Shown: positions 12,101-44,656, numbered from the stretch's first letter. The stretch: 64,000 bases of DNA from Micromonospora sp. NBC_01740 (GCF_035920365.1 NZ_CP109150.1:4402001-4466000), one strand, 5' to 3'. Notes: generated by a model not told the origin, from the sequence alone. Program-made: numbers and translations.

Positions 12101-14742
12101 CCGTGGTGCTCGCCGGGGCCCTCGACGCCCTCGACGGGCTGGAGCGGACCTGGCGGGAGCGGGGGGTGCGCACCCGGCGGCTGCGGGTCAGCCACGCGTT
12201 CCACAGCCCGCTGATGGAGCCGATGCTGGCCGAGTTCCGCGCCGTCCTCGACGGGCTGACGTTCGCCGCGCCGCTGCTGCCGATCGTGTCGAACCTGACC
12301 GGGCGGCTCGCCGGGCCCGACGAGATCCGTACGCCCGACTACTGGGTGCGCCACGTCCGGGAGGCCGTCCGGTACGCCGACGGGATCGCCGCGCTGCGCG
12401 ACGCGGGCGTCGACACCTTCCTGGAGCTCGGCCCGCAGGCGGTGCTGACCGCGATGACCGCCGGCCTGCTGCCCGGCGACGACGACGGGACGGCCGTGGC
12501 GGCGCTGCGCGCCGGCGTCGACGAGCCGGCCGCCCTGCTCGCCGCGCTGGCCGTCGTGGACGGCACCGGGCGGGACGTCGACTGGGCGGCGGTGCTCGCC
12601 GTGCTGGCCGGCCCCCGTCCGGATGCCCGCCGGCTGCCCGAGCTGCCCACGTACGCGTTCCGGCCGCAGCGCTACTGGCCGACCCTCGACGCGGCGCCGA
12701 CGCCGGCCGCCGACCCGGTCGACGACGCGTTCTGGCGGGCCGTCACCGACGGCGACCTGGGCCGCCTCGGCCTCGACCCGGACCAGCCGATGCGCGAGCT
12801 GCTGCCGGAACTGGAGTCGTGGCGGCGCCGCCAGCACCTCGACGGCACCCTGGCCGGCTGGCGGTACCGGGTCACCTGGGAGCGCCGGGCGCTGACCGGC
12901 ACCGACCCCGGCACGTGGCTGGTGGTGGCCCCGCCGCACCAGGTCACCGACCGGGTGCTCGCCGCCCTCACGGCCGGCGCCGCCACGGTGCACCTGCTGA
13001 CCGTCGACCCGGCCACGGCCACCCGCGACGGGCTGGCCGCCGACCTCGACCGGCTCGCCGCCGCGCACCAGCCGACGGCGCTGCTCTCCCTGCTGGCGCT
13101 GGACGAGGCGCCGCACCCGGAGCAGACCGCGCTGCCGACCGGCCTGGCGGCGAACCTGCTGCTCGTGCAGGCGCACACCCGCCGTTCCGGCCCGCCCGTG
13201 CCGCTGTGGCTGGCCACCGCCGGCGCCGTCGCCGTGGACGACGAACCGGTCGTGCACCCGACGCAGGCCACCACGTGGGGCCTCGGCCTCGTCGCCGCGC
13301 TGGAACACCCCCGGCACGTCGGCGGAGTCGTCGACCTGCCGGCGGGCCCGGCCGAGGCGGCGTACGCGGCCCTGGCCGCAGCCCTGGTCAACGTCGACGG
13401 GGAGGACCAGCTCGCCGTCCGGGAGGCCGGCGTGCACGCCCGACGCCTGGTCCGCGACACCGGGCGGCCGGCGACGGGCGGCGGGTACCGCCCGAACGGC
13501 ACGGTCCTGCTCACCGGCGGCACCGGCGCCCTCGCCCGGCACACCACGGACTGGCTGGGCCGCCAGGGCGCGGAGGTGCTCCCGCTGGCGGAGCCGGCGA
13601 CGGGCAAGCTCGGTGACCTGATGGAGCAGCTCGCCGCCGAGAGCCGGCCGGTGACGGCGCTCGTGCACGTGCCGGCGGAGACCGGGTCGGTGCCGCTGGC
13701 CGAGCTGACCCTCGCCGGCCTCGCCGCCGACCTGGCCGCCACCGTCGGCGACGTCCCGAGGTACGCCGACGAGCTGGCGCACCGGCCGCTCGACGCGTTC
13801 GTGCTGTGCACCTCCACCACGGGGGTGTGGGGCGCGGGCGGCCGGGCCGGCCAGTCCGCCGGCGACGCGCTGCTGCACGCGCTCGCGGCGAACCGGCGGC
13901 ACGGCGGACTGGCGGCCACCGCCGTGGCGTGGGGCCCGTGGAGCGACGATCCCGAGTCGGCCGAGCAGGCGCAGCTGCGCCGGCGGGGCCTGCCGGGCCT
14001 GCCCCCGGAGCTGGCCGTCGAGGCGTTCGGGCAGGCGCTGCGCGCGGAGGCGGGGCTGATCGTCGCCGACGTGCGCTGGGACCGGTTCGTGCCGACGTTC
14101 GCGTCGATGCGGCCGTGCCCGCTGCTGACCGGCGTCCCCGAGGCGGACGCGGCGATGCCCGCCGACGACGACCGCCAGCCGGCGGACGACGAGGCGGCGA
14201 CCGCGCTGCGGGAGCGGCTTCGGCCGCTGAGCCCCGGCGAACGGGAGGGCGTCCTCGTCGAACTCGTGGGCAACCTGGCGGCGGCCGTGCTCGGCCACCC
14301 CGGGGGCGGGGGGCTGGAGCCCGACCGGGCGTTCCGCGAGGTCGGCTTCGACTCGATGACGGCCGTGGAACTGCGCAACCGGCTCCGTGCCGCCACCGGC
14401 GTCCAGCTGCCCGCGGGCGTGGTGTTCGACTACCCGACGCCGGCGGCGCTCGCCCGGCACCTGCGCGACCAGCTGGTCGAGGACGGCGCCGCCGCGGCGG
14501 CCCCGCTGCTCGCCGAGCTGGAGCGGCTCGACGGCGTCTTCGCGGCCGACGCGCCGGACCGGCTGACCCGGCAGAAGCTGCTGGTGCAGTTGCAGGCGTT
14601 CGTCGCCCGGTGGGGCGACGAGCGTGGTCCCGTCGAGGAGAAGCCGGCCACGCACACCCTCGACGACGCCACCGACGCCGAGATCTTCGATTTCATCCAC
14701 CGCGAGCTGGGTGGCCCCGGAGGCAGCCTGCCGGGGCTGTAG
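1..14742 (+). CDS. Type I modular polyketide synthase, 5'-truncated: partial ACP + three modules
   Basis: The reading frame is open from base 1, which lies inside an ACP, so the true start is upstream; the stop is TAG at 14740-14742. The visible 4,913 residues hold the end of one ACP and three complete extension modules: 1A (KS-AT-DH-KR-ACP), 1B (KS-AT-KR-ACP) and 1C (KS-AT-inactive KR-ACP). The protein would add three malonyl-derived units to an acyl chain handed on by the upstream ACP, as a cytosolic homodimer. After the last ACP comes a ~90-residue helical tail ending in an acidic segment ([15 protein letters not shown]) typical of class 1 C-terminal docking domains. There is no thioesterase, so the chain must pass to another PKS protein, plausibly the one starting at 19828. 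That gene lies 5 kb away behind unrelated genes, which is unusual for consecutive PKS subunits. Confidence 0.97.
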   Translation, partial: AVDLRNRLNAATGLRLASTLVFDYPTPAVLVDHLHEQVSGQITARQTAVLTASTDEPIAIVGMACRYPGGVESPDQLWALLAGGGDGISEFPTDRGWDLESLFDPDPEHSGTSYTRHGGFLYGAADFDPGFFGISPREALAMDPQQRLLLEASWESFESAGLDPQRLRGSRTGVFAGVMYHDYASRLMDLPPDAEGFVGTGTSGSVLSGRVAYTFGLEGPAVTVDTACSSSLVALHLAAQALRSGECDLALAGGVTVMATPGTFIEFSRQRGLSQDGRCKSFAASADGTGWSEGVGVLLVERLSDARRNGHRVLAVVRGTAVNQDGASNGLTAPNGPSQQRVIRQALANARLTTADVDAVEAHGTGTTLGDPIEAQALLATYGQERPGDRPLLLGSVKSNIGHTQAAAGVAGVIKMVMAMRHGLVPATLHVDEASPHVDWTAGAVALATEATPWPQVGRPRRAAVSSFGISGTNAHVIIEQPPAEAIEGEIVARDVPPVVPVLLSARDAAALSAQAGRWARWLTAEEAPRPLDVAWSSVTTRPALEHRAVVTAADRDDLVAALTALADGDPTGTVVSGATGQRGQLALLFSGQGAQRAGMGRELSALFPVFATALDEVCGHLDPLLPRPLREVLFAEAGSPEAELLDQTVFTQAGLFAVEVALFRLVESFGVVPDMLAGHSIGEVTAAYVAGVLSLADACALVAARGRLMQALPTGGGMLAVAAAEAAVAESIAGLTDRVGIAAVNGPTAVVVSGAAEALDEVERVWRERGVRTRRLTVSHAFHSPLMEPMLDEFRAVLDGLTFAAPLLPVVSNVTGALAGDEIRTADYWVRHVREAVRYADGITALREAGVETFLEVGPQSVLTAMAADVLPDDDAVLAVAVQRRDRPEAQALLHALAELYVHGMPVTWTQWFADTGARRVDLPTYAFQHQRYWPAANRARTGDVSGAGLGRTEHPLLGATVDLAGDDEMVLTGRLSLATHPWLADHTVSGLTLVPGTALVELAVRAGDEVGLSRLRELTMAAPLALPGTGGVRIQVRVSTSESPQRPVAVYSRPDDDPEAGWTRHAEGVLEPSTADEPDPVTWPPAGAAEVDLASWYPTLAEHGLTYGPAFQGLRRAWTSGAEVYAEVVLPDDAATEAAGFGVHPALLDAALHPIGLLLDGEESGGPRVPFAFEGVQVHASGAGALRVRLTRDGSGLRLAAYDEVGAPVVSVDSLVLRELTGVAAPGVAARSLFELRWPAVEAAPAGELSGWALVTGGRELVAPAGVPTYPDVATVAGEESVPRTLLLPVFPASGSAAATPESVRAVASDVLATVQSWLAADALADSRLVVVTRGAVSVGDEDRVTDLAGAAVWGLLRSAQSEHPGRIVLADVDGDPDAGLVALLDGVLREPTATGGQLAVREGAVYSPRLVRAGITAAQTRSLGDGAVLVTGGTGALGALVAEHLVSVHGVRSLVLVSRRGPEAAGAGELSERLSALGASVRVVACDVTDRDQVFGLVAEIGAEGRLAGVVHTAGVLDDGVVEGLTAERLAGVLAPKVSAGWFLHEATAGLDLDLFVVFSSVAGVLGSPGQSAYAAGNAFLDALAAYRRQLGLPAVSLAWGMWDTPGMAASIEEADRARSARAGLTPMSAETGLELFDAALGADRAALVPAVIDVPALRAATSGGPVPAVLRTLIGVTGTRRQAGQGGGGWADRLAGLTEDEGRAQVDVLVRGLVAQVLGHGGAEAVPADRAFRELGFDSLTAVDLRNRLNAATGLRLASTLVFDYPTPAVLADHLWSELAGVRQSTAGPVAGAVVGTDEPIAIVGMACRYPGGVESPDELWELLAGGGDGISEFPADRGWDLESLFDPDPNRSGTSYTRHGGFLYGAGEFDPGFFGISPREALAMDPQQRLLLEASWESFESAGLDPQRLRGSRTGVFAGVMYHDYASRLMDLPTEVEGYVGTGTSGSVLSGRVAYTFGLEGPAVTVDTACSSSLVALHLAAQALRSGECDLALAGGVTVMATPGTFIEFSRQRGLSQDGRCKSFAASADGTGWSEGVGVLLVQRLSDAQREGRKIYAVVRGTAVNQDGASNGLTAPNGPSQQRVIRQALANARLTTADVDAVEAHGTGTTLGDPIEAQALLATYGQERPQDRPLLLGSVKSNIGHTQAAAGVAGVIKMVMAMRHGLVPPTLHVDEPSPHIDWTAGAVTLATEPTPWPAVDRPRRAAVSSFGISGTNAHVIIEQPPAEAIEGEIVARDVPPVVPVLLSARSDAALAGQAGRWARWLATEEAPRPLDVAWSSVTTRPALEQRAVAVVADRDDLLAALRALDAGEPSGAVVTGSTAVRGQLALLFSGQGAQRAGMGRELSAEFPVFAAALAEVCAHLDPLLPRPLREVLFAEAGSPEAGLLDQTVFTQAGLFAVEVALFRLVESFGVVPDMLAGHSIGEVTAAYVAGVLSLADACALVAARGRLMQALPTGGGMLAVAADEAAVAESIAGLGDRVGIAAVNGPTAVVVSGAVEALDEVERIWRDRGARTRRLTVSHAFHSPLMEPMLDEFRAVLDGLTFSAPLLPVVSNVTGALAGDEIRTPEYWVRHVREAVRFADGVTALREAGVDTFLEVGPQSVLTAMAADVLPGDDGVLAVAVQRRDRAEAQALLHALAELHVHGVPVTWTQWFADAGARRVDLPTYAFQHQRYWPEGTPAKQAAPEGGDAEFWAAVERGDLAALAAELGDDTEDLDALAPALPLLARWRQHRSRDTALDGWSYRVGWEPVRPAPATRLSGRWLVVTVDSGADAGVAKTLTQAGARVDTLTVSSTLARAELGKRLGRISGDGWAGVLCVLPRQDRPLAHTPAVPAGAAALLTLTRALTDTGLPGRVWALSRTAMPVTAGERAGDVWAALAWGLGRVVALEQPDRWGGLVDLPDRADRGARAGLVAILADGTLDQVAVRRNGLFGRRLVPAAPPAGAGWRPAGTVLVTGGTGALGRHVARWLLANGAGEVVLASRRGPAAPGAAELVAELGAVRVVACDVTDRAAVDALVADLPALTAVVHTAGASGGTTPAHEVTDGELSETLAGKVLGAVHLDAACRGRDLDAFVVFSSVAGVWGGGGQAGYAAGNALLDALVAARRAAGLPATALAYGPWAEDGMASGETADGLRRRGFSPLAPDAAVAALGRWVNAPEAAPVIVDVDWTRFVTAFTAARPSHLFDRVAPAVTEEPERPESAAATDGLRARLATLPATGQEALLVDLVRAEAAAVLGHPTTDQVPAGRAFRELGFDSLAAVQLRDRLGRVTGLTLPSTVVFDHPSAAELARFLRTEIVIGADGGPVTGAVASARPPADEPIAIVSMACRFPGGVSSPQDLWRLLADGVDAVTPMPTDRGWDLDALFDSDPERVGTSYTRSGGFLRDVAGFDAAFFGINPREALAMDPQQRLLLHTTWEVFERAGIDPHRVRGSATGVFMGTNGQDYATLLLGARSQVEGYQATGNGASVVSGRLAYSFGLHGPAVTVDTACSSSLVALHLAAQALRSGECDLALAGGVTVMSTPGAFLEFSRQRGLAADGRVKAFAEAADGTGWGEGVGVLLLQRLSDAQRDGNRILAVVRGSAVNQDGASNGLTAPNGPAQQRVIRHALDNAGLTPGDVDVVEAHGTGTTLGDPIEAQALLATYGRDHSAERPLWLGSVKSNIGHTQAAAGAASLIKMVLALQHEVLPATLHVDAPTPHVDWSSGTLALLTEARPWTTTDGPRRAGVSSFGISGTNAHVIIEEAPQRPAPVAADGEGPEATVGHGDARRDHRAVALPWPVSAADLPALREQAGRLADRMATDDDPADLVAWALADGRAHLGRRATVVAADRETRLAALRALAGGEDHPALVTARRHGGGLAVQFSGQGAQRPGAGRQLYDTFPVFAAALDEVCAALDHQLPQPLKPVLFAAEGSAEAALLDETVFTQAGLFALEVALFRLVESFGVVPGHVAGHSIGEITAAHVAGVLSLADAATLVAARGRLMQALPAGGGMLAVAADEAAVVESLAGLTDRVGVAAVNGPTAVVLAGALDALDGLERTWRERGVRTRRLRVSHAFHSPLMEPMLAEFRAVLDGLTFAAPLLPIVSNLTGRLAGPDEIRTPDYWVRHVREAVRYADGIAALRDAGVDTFLELGPQAVLTAMTAGLLPGDDDGTAVAALRAGVDEPAALLAALAVVDGTGRDVDWAAVLAVLAGPRPDARRLPELPTYAFRPQRYWPTLDAAPTPAADPVDDAFWRAVTDGDLGRLGLDPDQPMRELLPELESWRRRQHLDGTLAGWRYRVTWERRALTGTDPGTWLVVAPPHQVTDRVLAALTAGAATVHLLTVDPATATRDGLAADLDRLAAAHQPTALLSLLALDEAPHPEQTALPTGLAANLLLVQAHTRRSGPPVPLWLATAGAVAVDDEPVVHPTQATTWGLGLVAALEHPRHVGGVVDLPAGPAEAAYAALAAALVNVDGEDQLAVREAGVHARRLVRDTGRPATGGGYRPNGTVLLTGGTGALARHTTDWLGRQGAEVLPLAEPATGKLGDLMEQLAAESRPVTALVHVPAETGSVPLAELTLAGLAADLAATVGDVPRYADELAHRPLDAFVLCTSTTGVWGAGGRAGQSAGDALLHALAANRRHGGLAATAVAWGPWSDDPESAEQAQLRRRGLPGLPPELAVEAFGQALRAEAGLIVADVRWDRFVPTFASMRPCPLLTGVPEADAAMPADDDRQPADDEAATALRERLRPLSPGEREGVLVELVGNLAAAVLGHPGGGGLEPDRAFREVGFDSMTAVELRNRLRAATGVQLPAGVVFDYPTPAALARHLRDQLVEDGAAAAAPLLAELERLDGVFAADAPDRLTRQKLLVQLQAFVARWGDERGPVEEKPATHTLDDATDAEIFDFIHRELGGPGGSLPGL
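163..5345 (+). other. PKS module 1A: KS-AT(malonyl)-DH-KR(B-type)-ACP
   Basis: The KS has TACSSS with its Cys codon at 682, plus EAHGTGT and the NIGHT motif. The AT has GHSIGE with Ser at 2041 and HAFH at 2341-2352, the malonyl-CoA signature. The DH keeps HxxxGxxxxP ([10 protein letters not shown]) and the [10 protein letters not shown] aspartate. The KR has GGTGALG, an LDD motif and catalytic Tyr at 4729. The ACP has GFDSL with Ser at 5227. LDD predicts a B-type KR and hence, after dehydration, a trans double bond. There is no ER: the segment between DH and KR is only the KR structural subdomain. All catalytic residues I can check are present. Confidence 0.95.
5404..9915 (+). other. PKS module 1B: KS-AT(malonyl)-KR(A1-type)-ACP
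   Basis: The KS Cys is at 5923. The AT has GHSIGE (Ser 7282) and HAFH, so it should load malonyl-CoA. No DH lies between AT and KR: the AWxxYR-type KR structural subdomain starts at about 8080. The KR lacks LDD, has Trp eight residues and Gln three residues before its catalytic Tyr ([10 protein letters not shown]), and is therefore predicted A1-type, giving an L-configured beta-hydroxyl. The ACP Ser is at 9796. The KS and AT are extremely similar to those of 1A, and the front half of the KR is nearly identical to that of module 5A. Confidence 0.94.
9979..14478 (+). other. PKS module 1C: KS-AT(malonyl)-KR(inactive)-ACP
   Basis: The KS (Cys 10498), AT (GHSIGE, Ser 11893; HAFH) and ACP (GFDSM, Ser 14353) are intact. 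The KR at about 12860-14060 is degenerate. The nucleotide-binding GGTGALG has become GGTGALA, the SRRG and CDV stretches are deleted, and the catalytic Lys region has no Lys. The catalytic Tyr of the usual GQAGY motif is Gln (CAG at 13852). The domain fold is otherwise recognisable, including TGVWG and AWGPW. The module should leave a beta-ketone. The KS has the uncommon GINPREA in place of GISPREA, with the active triad unaffected. Confidence 0.92.
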
Positions 14743-14751
14743 GAACGGGTT

Positions 14752-14778
14752 GGCGCGACCGTCGTCGGCGGTCGCGCC
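14752..14778. terminator. Terminator-like hairpin after the first PKS gene
   Basis: A perfect 10-bp stem (GGCGCGACCG at 14752-14761 pairing with CGGTCGCGCC at 14769-14778) encloses a 7-nt loop, ten bases after the PKS stop codon. No T-run follows, as is common for actinomycete terminators. It lies between convergent genes, so it could stop transcription from both sides. Confidence 0.6.
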
Positions 14779-14780
14779 GC

Positions 14781-14818
14781 CCGTGGTCGGGCGGGGTGCC
14801 GCACCCGCCCGGCCACGG
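14781..14818. terminator. Second tandem terminator-like hairpin
   Basis: Directly after the first hairpin, CCGTGG-T-CGGGCGGGGTG pairs with CACCCGCCCG-G-CCACGG around a very short loop, with one mismatch and one bulged G. Two strong stems in a row at a convergent gene junction suggest a bidirectional transcription barrier between the PKS gene and the leftward immunity gene. Confidence 0.5.
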
Positions 14819-14894
14819 CCCGCAAGGATGGTGCGCCGGACCGTTCAGCAGGCCGCCGGCGCGGACGCTTCGGACCTCGACCAGGGCGTTGTGG

Positions 14895-15296
14895 TCAGAA
14901 CACGAGTGCCTCGGCCACCAGTGACCTCTCGCGGAGCAGCTCCTCGTCCCGGTGCGGCACGGTGTAGCGGCGTTCGCGGATCAGCGCCAGGAACTCGTCG
15001 GGGAGGGCCACCCGGTGCCGGTGGACGTGGTACGCCAGGTCGTCGCGCCACAGCCAGTCACCGTCGGTGCGGATCGTCGACCCGTTCATGATCTGTCGCG
15101 TCGAGTCGAACGGGTCGTCGGCCAGGTCCATCATGTCGATGAGGACGTATCCGCCCCTGAGGTAGCGGACGACCTCGTCGACATCCGGCAGCTCCTCGGC
15201 GGAGACGTTGTCGAAGATGCTCTCCTGGACCAGGTCCAGGCCGACGGGTCCCAGCTCGCGGAACATCCCGGCGAACCGCAACGCCGGCTCACCCAT
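14895..15296 (-). CDS. Putative immunity protein partner of the adjacent toxin-like protein
   Basis: This is a 133-residue, acidic, soluble protein without signal peptide or membrane segment. I chose ATG at 15296-15294 because GGGAGG sits 4-5 bases upstream; an in-frame GTG at 15308 would remove that spacing. The start overlaps the toxin-like gene's stop by 8 bases (ATGGGTGA), indicating translational coupling. The C-terminal half contains TDGDWLWRDDLAYHV and LPDEFLALI, a pattern I associate with small hypothetical proteins next to actinobacterial polymorphic toxins. I cannot assign a named immunity family. The role rests on size, acidity, order downstream of the toxin-like gene and coupling; it would bind and neutralise the neighbour in the cytoplasm. 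An unrelated hypothetical protein remains possible. Confidence 0.6.
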   Translation of the reverse strand: MGEPALRFAGMFRELGPVGLDLVQESIFDNVSAEELPDVDEVVRYLRGGYVLIDMMDLADDPFDSTRQIMNGSTIRTDGDWLWRDDLAYHVHRHRVALPDEFLALIRERRYTVPHRDEELLRERSLVAEALVF

Positions 15297-16047
15297 CTGT
15301 CCTCCCACCGGGATAGAAGGTCACCCACTGGCCGCCGTTCCTGATCCGAGGAACCTGCCCCGCTGGACCATACCGGTTCACACCGACCGCGTCGGTGGGT
15401 GCCATGACCGTCACCCCCAGCGCGTCCGCGACCTGCTGGGCCGGCGGCGCGACCCCCGCGTCGGGCGCCACGGTGCCCGAGTGGCAGGACACCAGGCGCA
15501 CCGGGCCGCCGCCGTAGTGCGGATTGCCGCGGATCGCCTCGGCGATCTGCGCCGGGTGGGTGTAGTTCGAGGGATGGCCGGCACCGTCCGCCCCGACGAC
15601 GCCCGGGCGGAAGAGCCCGTTGCGCTCACCATGCACCACGACGTCGTGGTAGCCGGGCTCGGGCGCGACGGCATCGAAGTTCCGCAGGGTCGACTCGTCG
15701 TAGCCGATCGCCGTGGCGCCGGGGCGGTGGTAGACCGGGTCGCCGCCGGCGAGGTGCGAGTCCGGCGGCCGGGTCGGCGACTGCGGGTGCGTGCGGGCAT
15801 CGGCCCAGTCCGACCTGCGGCCCATCGGATCCGTCGTCGCCGGTATCCCCATGAGGGCGTTGAGCACCTGTGGGAAGAACACGGCGAACGCCGTGTAGCC
15901 GGCGAGGGCGGCAGCACCGAGCACCGCAGCCGCGGCGATGCCGACGGCGGGGACCGCTCCGTAGCAGCCGGCGAGGCCGTCGGCCATCCCGCCACAGTCG
16001 ATGGGTACGCCCTCGGCCAGCACCTCGACCGACACCGCCGCAGACAT
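15289..16047 (-). CDS. Putative secreted polymorphic-toxin-like protein with His/Cys C-terminal domain
   Basis: The protein has 252 residues from the ATG at 16047-16045, preceded by GGGGAGG; an in-frame GTG at 16080 would add 11 residues. A hydrophobic Ala-rich segment spans about residues 35-62. A linker leads to a C-terminal domain (about 100-252) with VVVHGER (His139), PAQIAEAIR, VRLVSCHSG (Cys188), AQQVADALGV and APTDAVG. The HG...SC spacing looks like a His-Cys catalytic pair, reminiscent of clan CD cysteine peptidases or papain-like toxin domains found at the ends of actinobacterial polymorphic toxins; this is pattern recognition, not a database match. There is no Sec signal peptide and no clear WXG100 domain. 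Together with the overlapping downstream gene it forms a two-gene leftward operon. It could also be a membrane-anchored peptidase. Confidence 0.55.
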   Translation of the reverse strand: MSAAVSVEVLAEGVPIDCGGMADGLAGCYGAVPAVGIAAAAVLGAAALAGYTAFAVFFPQVLNALMGIPATTDPMGRRSDWADARTHPQSPTRPPDSHLAGGDPVYHRPGATAIGYDESTLRNFDAVAPEPGYHDVVVHGERNGLFRPGVVGADGAGHPSNYTHPAQIAEAIRGNPHYGGGPVRLVSCHSGTVAPDAGVAPPAQQVADALGVTVMAPTDAVGVNRYGPAGQVPRIRNGGQWVTFYPGGRTDG

Positions 16048-16120
16048 GGCCTCCCCATCCGAGCGTCGGAATCGAGCCACCTGAAGGCGTGAGCGCGTGC
16101 ACCTGGGGGACCGTCGCTTC

Positions 16121-16142
16121 GGGTTAGGCTAGGTTAACCCAC
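16121..16142. promoter_or_regulatory. Palindromic, iron-box-like site in a divergent promoter region
   Basis: Between the leftward toxin-like gene and the rightward operon lies GGGTTA (16121-16126) facing TAACCC (16135-16140). The 19-mer TTAGGCTAGGTTAACCCAC (16124-16142) matches the DtxR/IdeR-type iron-box consensus at 14 of 19 positions by my count. It also contains TAGGCT (16125-16130), an acceptable actinomycete -10 hexamer for the rightward genes. I infer an operator or promoter here; which regulator binds is unproven. Confidence 0.4.
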
Positions 16143-16162
16143 CACCGTGGACGGAGGAAGCC

Positions 16163-16666
16163 GTGTCAGACGGGGCCGCGCCCACGGGAGACGGGGCCGC
16201 GCCCACGGAAGACGACCTTCCGGTGCGCGTGATGACGGTCCTCGGCCTGATCGCGGTGATCGTCCTCCTCGCCTCGGCCGGCGTCCTGGCCGTGTCCTGG
16301 CCGAGCACCCCACAGCGTTCTCCCGCCTTGGCGATCCGGCTGCACGCGTACGACCTGGCGACCGCGCGCATCGTCGATCGACCGCAGAAGAGGTTCCGAG
16401 AGGGGCAGATTCCGGCCGCCACGATCGACGAGGGTGTGGCCGGGGCAGCAGCCACGCGACCCGCGCGGGCGAGCTGGTACGACGTCTTCGGCCACCGGAC
16501 CAACAGCGTGGACCTGCCGGATCTCGACGACCTGCGGGCCAAGCCGGTGCCGTTGAGCGCCACCTCCGCCGTACCCGCGGGGACCTACCAGTTCGTGTTG
16601 GCCACCGTCCGGGGGAACCGGGCGGAGGAGGTGCTCGTCTGGGTGCACGTGGAGATCGAGCGGTGA
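16163..16666 (+). CDS. Small single-pass membrane protein of unknown function
   Basis: This 167-residue protein starts at GTG 16163, preceded by GGAGGAAG. The N-terminus is a short acidic Gly/Ala/Pro segment built from a doubled GDGAAPT unit. One membrane helix spans about residues 22-45 (VMTVLGLIAVIVLLASAGVLAV), followed by a ~120-residue C-terminal domain presumably outside the membrane. No motif I recognise. Its stop overlaps the start of the PrsW-like gene (GTGA at 16663-16666), so the two are translationally coupled and probably act together, perhaps as a substrate or partner of that protease. That pairing is inference from position only. Confidence 0.75.
   Translation: MSDGAAPTGDGAAPTEDDLPVRVMTVLGLIAVIVLLASAGVLAVSWPSTPQRSPALAIRLHAYDLATARIVDRPQKRFREGQIPAATIDEGVAGAAATRPARASWYDVFGHRTNSVDLPDLDDLRAKPVPLSATSAVPAGTYQFVLATVRGNRAEEVLVWVHVEIER
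16169..16208 (+). repeat. 21-bp-period tandem repeat within the small membrane protein gene
   Basis: Nineteen identical bases (GACGGGGCCGCGCCCACGG) occur at 16169-16187 and 16190-16208, encoding the doubled GDGAAPT unit at the N-terminus. It is probably slippage-derived low-complexity sequence. Confidence 0.85.
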
Positions 16667-18108
16667 CGGAGACGACCACGCAGCCGAGCGGCGCCCCGCC
16701 GCCCCGGTCGGTGGACCGGCCGGTGGCACCGGACCCGGTGGCACCGGACCCGACGGCGCCGGCTGCGTACCGGCTCGACCGGCTCGGCGCCGCGCTCACC
16801 ACCGGCGAGGCGTTGCTGGTGATGATCGCCGTGGCGTCGCTGGTCGCCGTCATCCGGGACGACGGCACCGGGGTACGCGTCCTTGGCATGGTCAGCCTCG
16901 GGGCCGCCGGCGTCTCGCTCTTCGTCGCCTGCATCGCCGCCGTCGTCGTCGCCATGACCTCTGCCACGGGTGGCTCGCCGCGTGGCCGCTTCAAGACCTG
17001 GGCCTTCGGCGGTGCGCTGGCGTTCGCCGCGCCGGCCCTCCTGATCGTGCTTCTCACCCTCCTACAGGTGGGAATCGCCTGGCGGGGCGCGCTGCTGAGC
17101 ATCCCGACGACCCTCTTCGCGCTGTGGACGTTCCGCCGGATGCAGCGCAACCGCAAGCCACCGTGGCGACTGGTCGTGGCCGCCTTCGCCTGGGGCCTGT
17201 TCGTCGCCGCCTACTTCGCCCAGATGGTCGAGGGCATCCTGCACGTCGTCATCACGGCAGAGCTCATGCCGGGCACCGCGGCGATCGTCAGTCACGCGGC
17301 CGCCGCCGCGGTCCCCGAGGAACTGGGCAAGGGCGCCGGGGTCCTCGTGGTCGTACTGCTCGCCTGGCGGCGCGTCGACGGCATGCTCGGTGGCATCGTC
17401 ATCGGCGCCTGCGTCGGAATCGGCTTCCAGTTCGCCGAGTCGACGTCCTACATGACCGGGGACTTCGGCGCCGTGCTCTACCAGCACTGGTACCGGCAGG
17501 TCACCGGGCTCCTGGTCAGCCATGCCACCTACACGGGGATCATCGGCGCCGGCATCGGACTCGCCATGCAGTTCCGCGACTGGCGACGGCGGGCGGTCTG
17601 CGTTGGCAGCGGCTTCGCCGTCGCCATCGCGGCCCACCTGATCTGGGACGTCTTTGCAATGGGCCGCCTGTACTGGGAGTCCGACAATTCCACGCTCCAG
17701 TTGTTCGTTGTGCAGCCGCTGAACCTCATCGTGCTCAAGGGGCCGGCGTTCGCCATCCTGCTGTTTCTCGTCGTCATCGCTCTGCGCCAGGAAACCAGGT
17801 CACTGCATCGGCAGCTCCGGGGTGAGGCGTGCGACCCGCGCGGCGCGATCACCCGGGCCGAGGTGCCCGTACTGGTGAATCCGTCGCTGCGTCTCCGGAT
17901 GCGGCTACAGGCACTCCTGCGTGGTGACCGTCCGGCCTACACGCGGATGAAGCGTCTGCACTCCGCGCAACTGGACCTGGCATTCGCCAGATGGCGCCGC
18001 CACCGGGGCGACCCGCCGCCGCCGGGGACCGAAGACACGCTGCGGCAGCGGATTCGCGATCTGAGGACGGAAGCCCCTCCGGTTCCGCCGGCCGCCGGCC
18101 AGCGGTAA
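16663..18108 (+). CDS. PrsW-family intramembrane metalloprotease
   Basis: The protein has 481 residues, starting at a GTG that overlaps the preceding stop. A proline-rich cytosolic N-terminus (about 1-45) precedes roughly nine hydrophobic segments. The family's conserved residues are visible inside helices: PEELGKG (Glu219, Glu220), FQFAEST (Glu259), VSHATY (His287) and AHLIWD (His325, Asp328). A basic C-terminal tail of ~90 residues follows. PrsW proteins are membrane-embedded proteases; Bacillus PrsW cleaves an anti-sigma factor, and actinomycete substrates are mostly unknown. No sigma/anti-sigma pair lies nearby, so the neighbouring single-pass proteins are the only local substrate candidates. 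No role in polyketide synthesis is evident. Confidence 0.9.
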   Translation: MTETTTQPSGAPPPRSVDRPVAPDPVAPDPTAPAAYRLDRLGAALTTGEALLVMIAVASLVAVIRDDGTGVRVLGMVSLGAAGVSLFVACIAAVVVAMTSATGGSPRGRFKTWAFGGALAFAAPALLIVLLTLLQVGIAWRGALLSIPTTLFALWTFRRMQRNRKPPWRLVVAAFAWGLFVAAYFAQMVEGILHVVITAELMPGTAAIVSHAAAAAVPEELGKGAGVLVVVLLAWRRVDGMLGGIVIGACVGIGFQFAESTSYMTGDFGAVLYQHWYRQVTGLLVSHATYTGIIGAGIGLAMQFRDWRRRAVCVGSGFAVAIAAHLIWDVFAMGRLYWESDNSTLQLFVVQPLNLIVLKGPAFAILLFLVVIALRQETRSLHRQLRGEACDPRGAITRAEVPVLVNPSLRLRMRLQALLRGDRPAYTRMKRLHSAQLDLAFARWRRHRGDPPPPGTEDTLRQRIRDLRTEAPPVPPAAGQR

Positions 18109-18114
18109 CTCAGG

Positions 18115-18166
18115 CCCGGGCAGGGGATTTGGCCGTCCCTAGTGGAGCTGTGCCACACTGCCCGGG
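18115..18166 (+). other. Inverted repeat between the PrsW-like and the following gene
   Basis: CCCGGGCAG (18115-18123) and CTGCCCGGG (18158-18166) form a 9-bp inverted repeat separated by 34 bases, the right arm ending on the first base of the next gene's start codon. It could terminate the upstream operon or occlude translation of the downstream gene. TTGG at about 18129 and CACACT at 18154-18159 form a weak promoter-like pair, which would make the downstream message nearly leaderless. All of this is tentative. Confidence 0.3.
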
Positions 18167-18933
18167 TGACGCTGCCTCCGACGTCCGACGTGCCTGACGA
18201 CCAGGGTGCTACCCCACCGGGACCCGGCAACGCGGCGCCACCGCCACCGCCACCGGCATCGCCACTACCGCCACCGCTGCCACCGGCGACGCCGCCGAAG
18301 AACAACGGACCTCTCATCATCGGTGTCATCGCCGGGGTGCTGGCGCTGTGCCTGCTCGGGACCTGCGTGGTCGCGGCCGGTGCGCTGGTCGTCGCCAACA
18401 GGGGCGACGACGGCCGGCCGGTGGCCGTCGCGGACGGAACCCCTCCCGTGCCGTCGCCGACGACACCCCCACCACCGTCCACGCGGGAGACGTACGCTCC
18501 GCCGGAGCCGCCGCCCACGACCGAAGCGGCCCCACCACCACCGCCGCCCGCGAAGATCGGGCAGTGCATCGTCGTCAGCGAGGACGGCGACTTCCTGGGT
18601 GTCGGCAACTGCAACGGCACGCGGGGCACCTATCGGGTGGTGTCGGTGGACTACGACCAGGGCGCGTGCGCTGATCCCAAGTCCGCGTACATCGGGGAAG
18701 ACGGCTACCGCCTGTGTCTCGAGCGCCATCTGGTGCGCAACTACTGCTACAAATTCCCGAAGGGCAATGGCTGGATCGTCGGCGCGTCGAAGTGCAAGGC
18801 AAAGGGCACGGTGCACATCGTCGACATCGTCCCAGGGGCGGCCAACGACAGAAACTGCACACGGGACTACCGGTGGAACCGCTGGTACCGGTTCACGCAT
18901 CCGACTGTCGTCTATTGCGTGATGCAGTACTAG
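18166..18933 (+). CDS. Proline-rich, Cys-rich membrane-anchored extracytoplasmic protein (LppU-like)
   Basis: The protein has 255 residues from GTG 18166; a GTG at 18142 is in frame but would add an unlikely CysHisThr-rich start, and neither has a good Shine-Dalgarno. It has a proline-rich cytosolic head (about 1-45), one membrane helix (about 50-75; LIIGVIAGVLALCLLG), and a Pro/Thr-rich wall-spanning stalk. The C-terminal domain of ~115 residues contains eight cysteines, beginning IGQCIVV. This architecture resembles actinobacterial LppU/SCO3897-type proteins, with disulfide-bonded domains outside the membrane; the family name is a resemblance only. It may follow the PrsW-like gene in the same transcription unit (57-base gap). 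Function unknown. Confidence 0.8.
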   Translation: MTLPPTSDVPDDQGATPPGPGNAAPPPPPPASPLPPPLPPATPPKNNGPLIIGVIAGVLALCLLGTCVVAAGALVVANRGDDGRPVAVADGTPPVPSPTTPPPPSTRETYAPPEPPPTTEAAPPPPPPAKIGQCIVVSEDGDFLGVGNCNGTRGTYRVVSVDYDQGACADPKSAYIGEDGYRLCLERHLVRNYCYKFPKGNGWIVGASKCKAKGTVHIVDIVPGAANDRNCTRDYRWNRWYRFTHPTVVYCVMQY

Positions 18934-19601
18934 TGGGTTTCCGTGACAATCCCGCTGCTGCGGCTCGGGCCATTGGTCTGGTGACGACGACAGTGCCGGT
19001 GGCTTCGCAGCACGCGTGACGGCCCATTCCGCGGCGCGTCGCAGGCGGTAGTCGACGGCGGTTCACGCGGGGCGGCCGCCCACCGCTGGATTTCTCGGCC
19101 TTCCGGTGGGTGTCCTGGCCGCCCTGCCCGGGATGCTTGCGGCCCTGCTCGCAGGCGAGGCGTGTCCCGGCGGTCGACCGTCCCGGGGCCGCGGGCCAGC
19201 CCGTGCCCCGGTGGCCACGCCACACCGGCGCCGAACCAGCGGTACGAGGTCCGCCACGGCGCGTACACCTCGGGCTCATCCTGCCCGGGGCCCGGTCCGG
19301 ACCGTCGGATGGCCGGCATCGAGGTGGTCGGCGAGCCGGACGACGGCGGGGACGGCCCACCGGACCCCGTCGACGATCTGCCGTTTCGTCCGATATGGCG
19401 GATGCCCTCGGCCCGGCACCCGCAGGCCGGACGAGCCGCAGCCTCGCCCACCGGGCGTCGTGCACGCCAGGCCGCCTCGCGGCCGCTAACCTGGCGCCAG
19501 GTCTCCGGTCGGTCGTCGATTCCCTCGGCCGCTAACCGATCTGCCGGAGCGCCGCTCTTATCGATCACCGCCACGCTGGGCCCACCTCCCCGCCCGGCAG
19601 T
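18934..19601. other. Intergenic stretch without a convincing gene
   Basis: About 670 bases follow the LppU-like gene. Open frames exist on both strands (the longest leftward, 19640-18930), but none has a good ribosome site, codon bias typical of the neighbours or a recognisable domain. The sequence may be the remains of a decayed gene. I see no tRNA, insertion-sequence ends or attachment-site duplication here. Confidence 0.5.
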
Positions 19602-19618
19602 CCCTAACGAAACACGGG

Positions 19619-19648
19619 CTAGGGGCACCCGTAGGGGCACGCTAGGGG
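19619..19648 (+). promoter_or_regulatory. TAGGGG direct repeats / imperfect palindrome upstream of the 19828 PKS gene
   Basis: Three TAGGGG copies start at 19620, 19632 and 19643 (spacing 12 and 11), the first two extended as TAGGGGCAC. The first forms an imperfect palindrome, CTAGGGGCACCCGTAG (19619-19634), matching 12 of 16 positions of the CTVGGGAWWTCCCBAG site known for PAS-LuxR activators of polyene clusters (PimM type). The one-turn spacing also resembles SARP activator boxes. The array sits immediately upstream of a plausible -35 element. I infer an activator-binding region; the regulator is not in this window. Confidence 0.4.
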
Positions 19649-19677
19649 TTGTGACCGCCGTCCGGCGACAATTACCT
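19649..19677 (+). promoter_or_regulatory. Possible promoter of the four-gene PKS operon
   Basis: TTGTGA (19649-19654) and TTACCT (19672-19677) are separated by 17 bases, in a locally A/T-richer stretch (19665-19770) that stands out from the very GC-rich surroundings. It would give a leader of about 140 bases before ATG 19828 and drive the four closely spaced PKS genes. Neither hexamer is a strong match. Confidence 0.35.
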
Positions 19678-19827
19678 TTCGTCCGGCGCGTAAGACCTGG
19701 TGGGGGCTGAAACGCTTTTTGTCTGGCAATTCGTGGTCGGCTGAATGGGCTTAGATCTTCGCGGCTTGTGGCGTCTGTGGACGGTATTGGGCCGCCTGTT
19801 TCTTTCCGGCCCGAAGAGGTGGCGTCA

Positions 19828-29997
<10,170 letters not shown>

Positions 29998-30040
29998 TCC
30001 GGCATGTCGCACACCTCGAACCCCGATACGGAGTGGCCCG

Positions 30041-44656
<14,616 letters not shown>

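Noticed and set aside
18930..19640. Leftward frame of 236 codons in the gene-free stretch
   Set aside because: No ribosome site, no recognisable domain, and composition typical of non-coding GC-rich sequence.
19768..19827. Alternative GTG start for the 19828 PKS gene
   Set aside because: It would add 20 residues unlike any docking domain; ATG 19828 has a ribosome site and begins the standard coiled coil.
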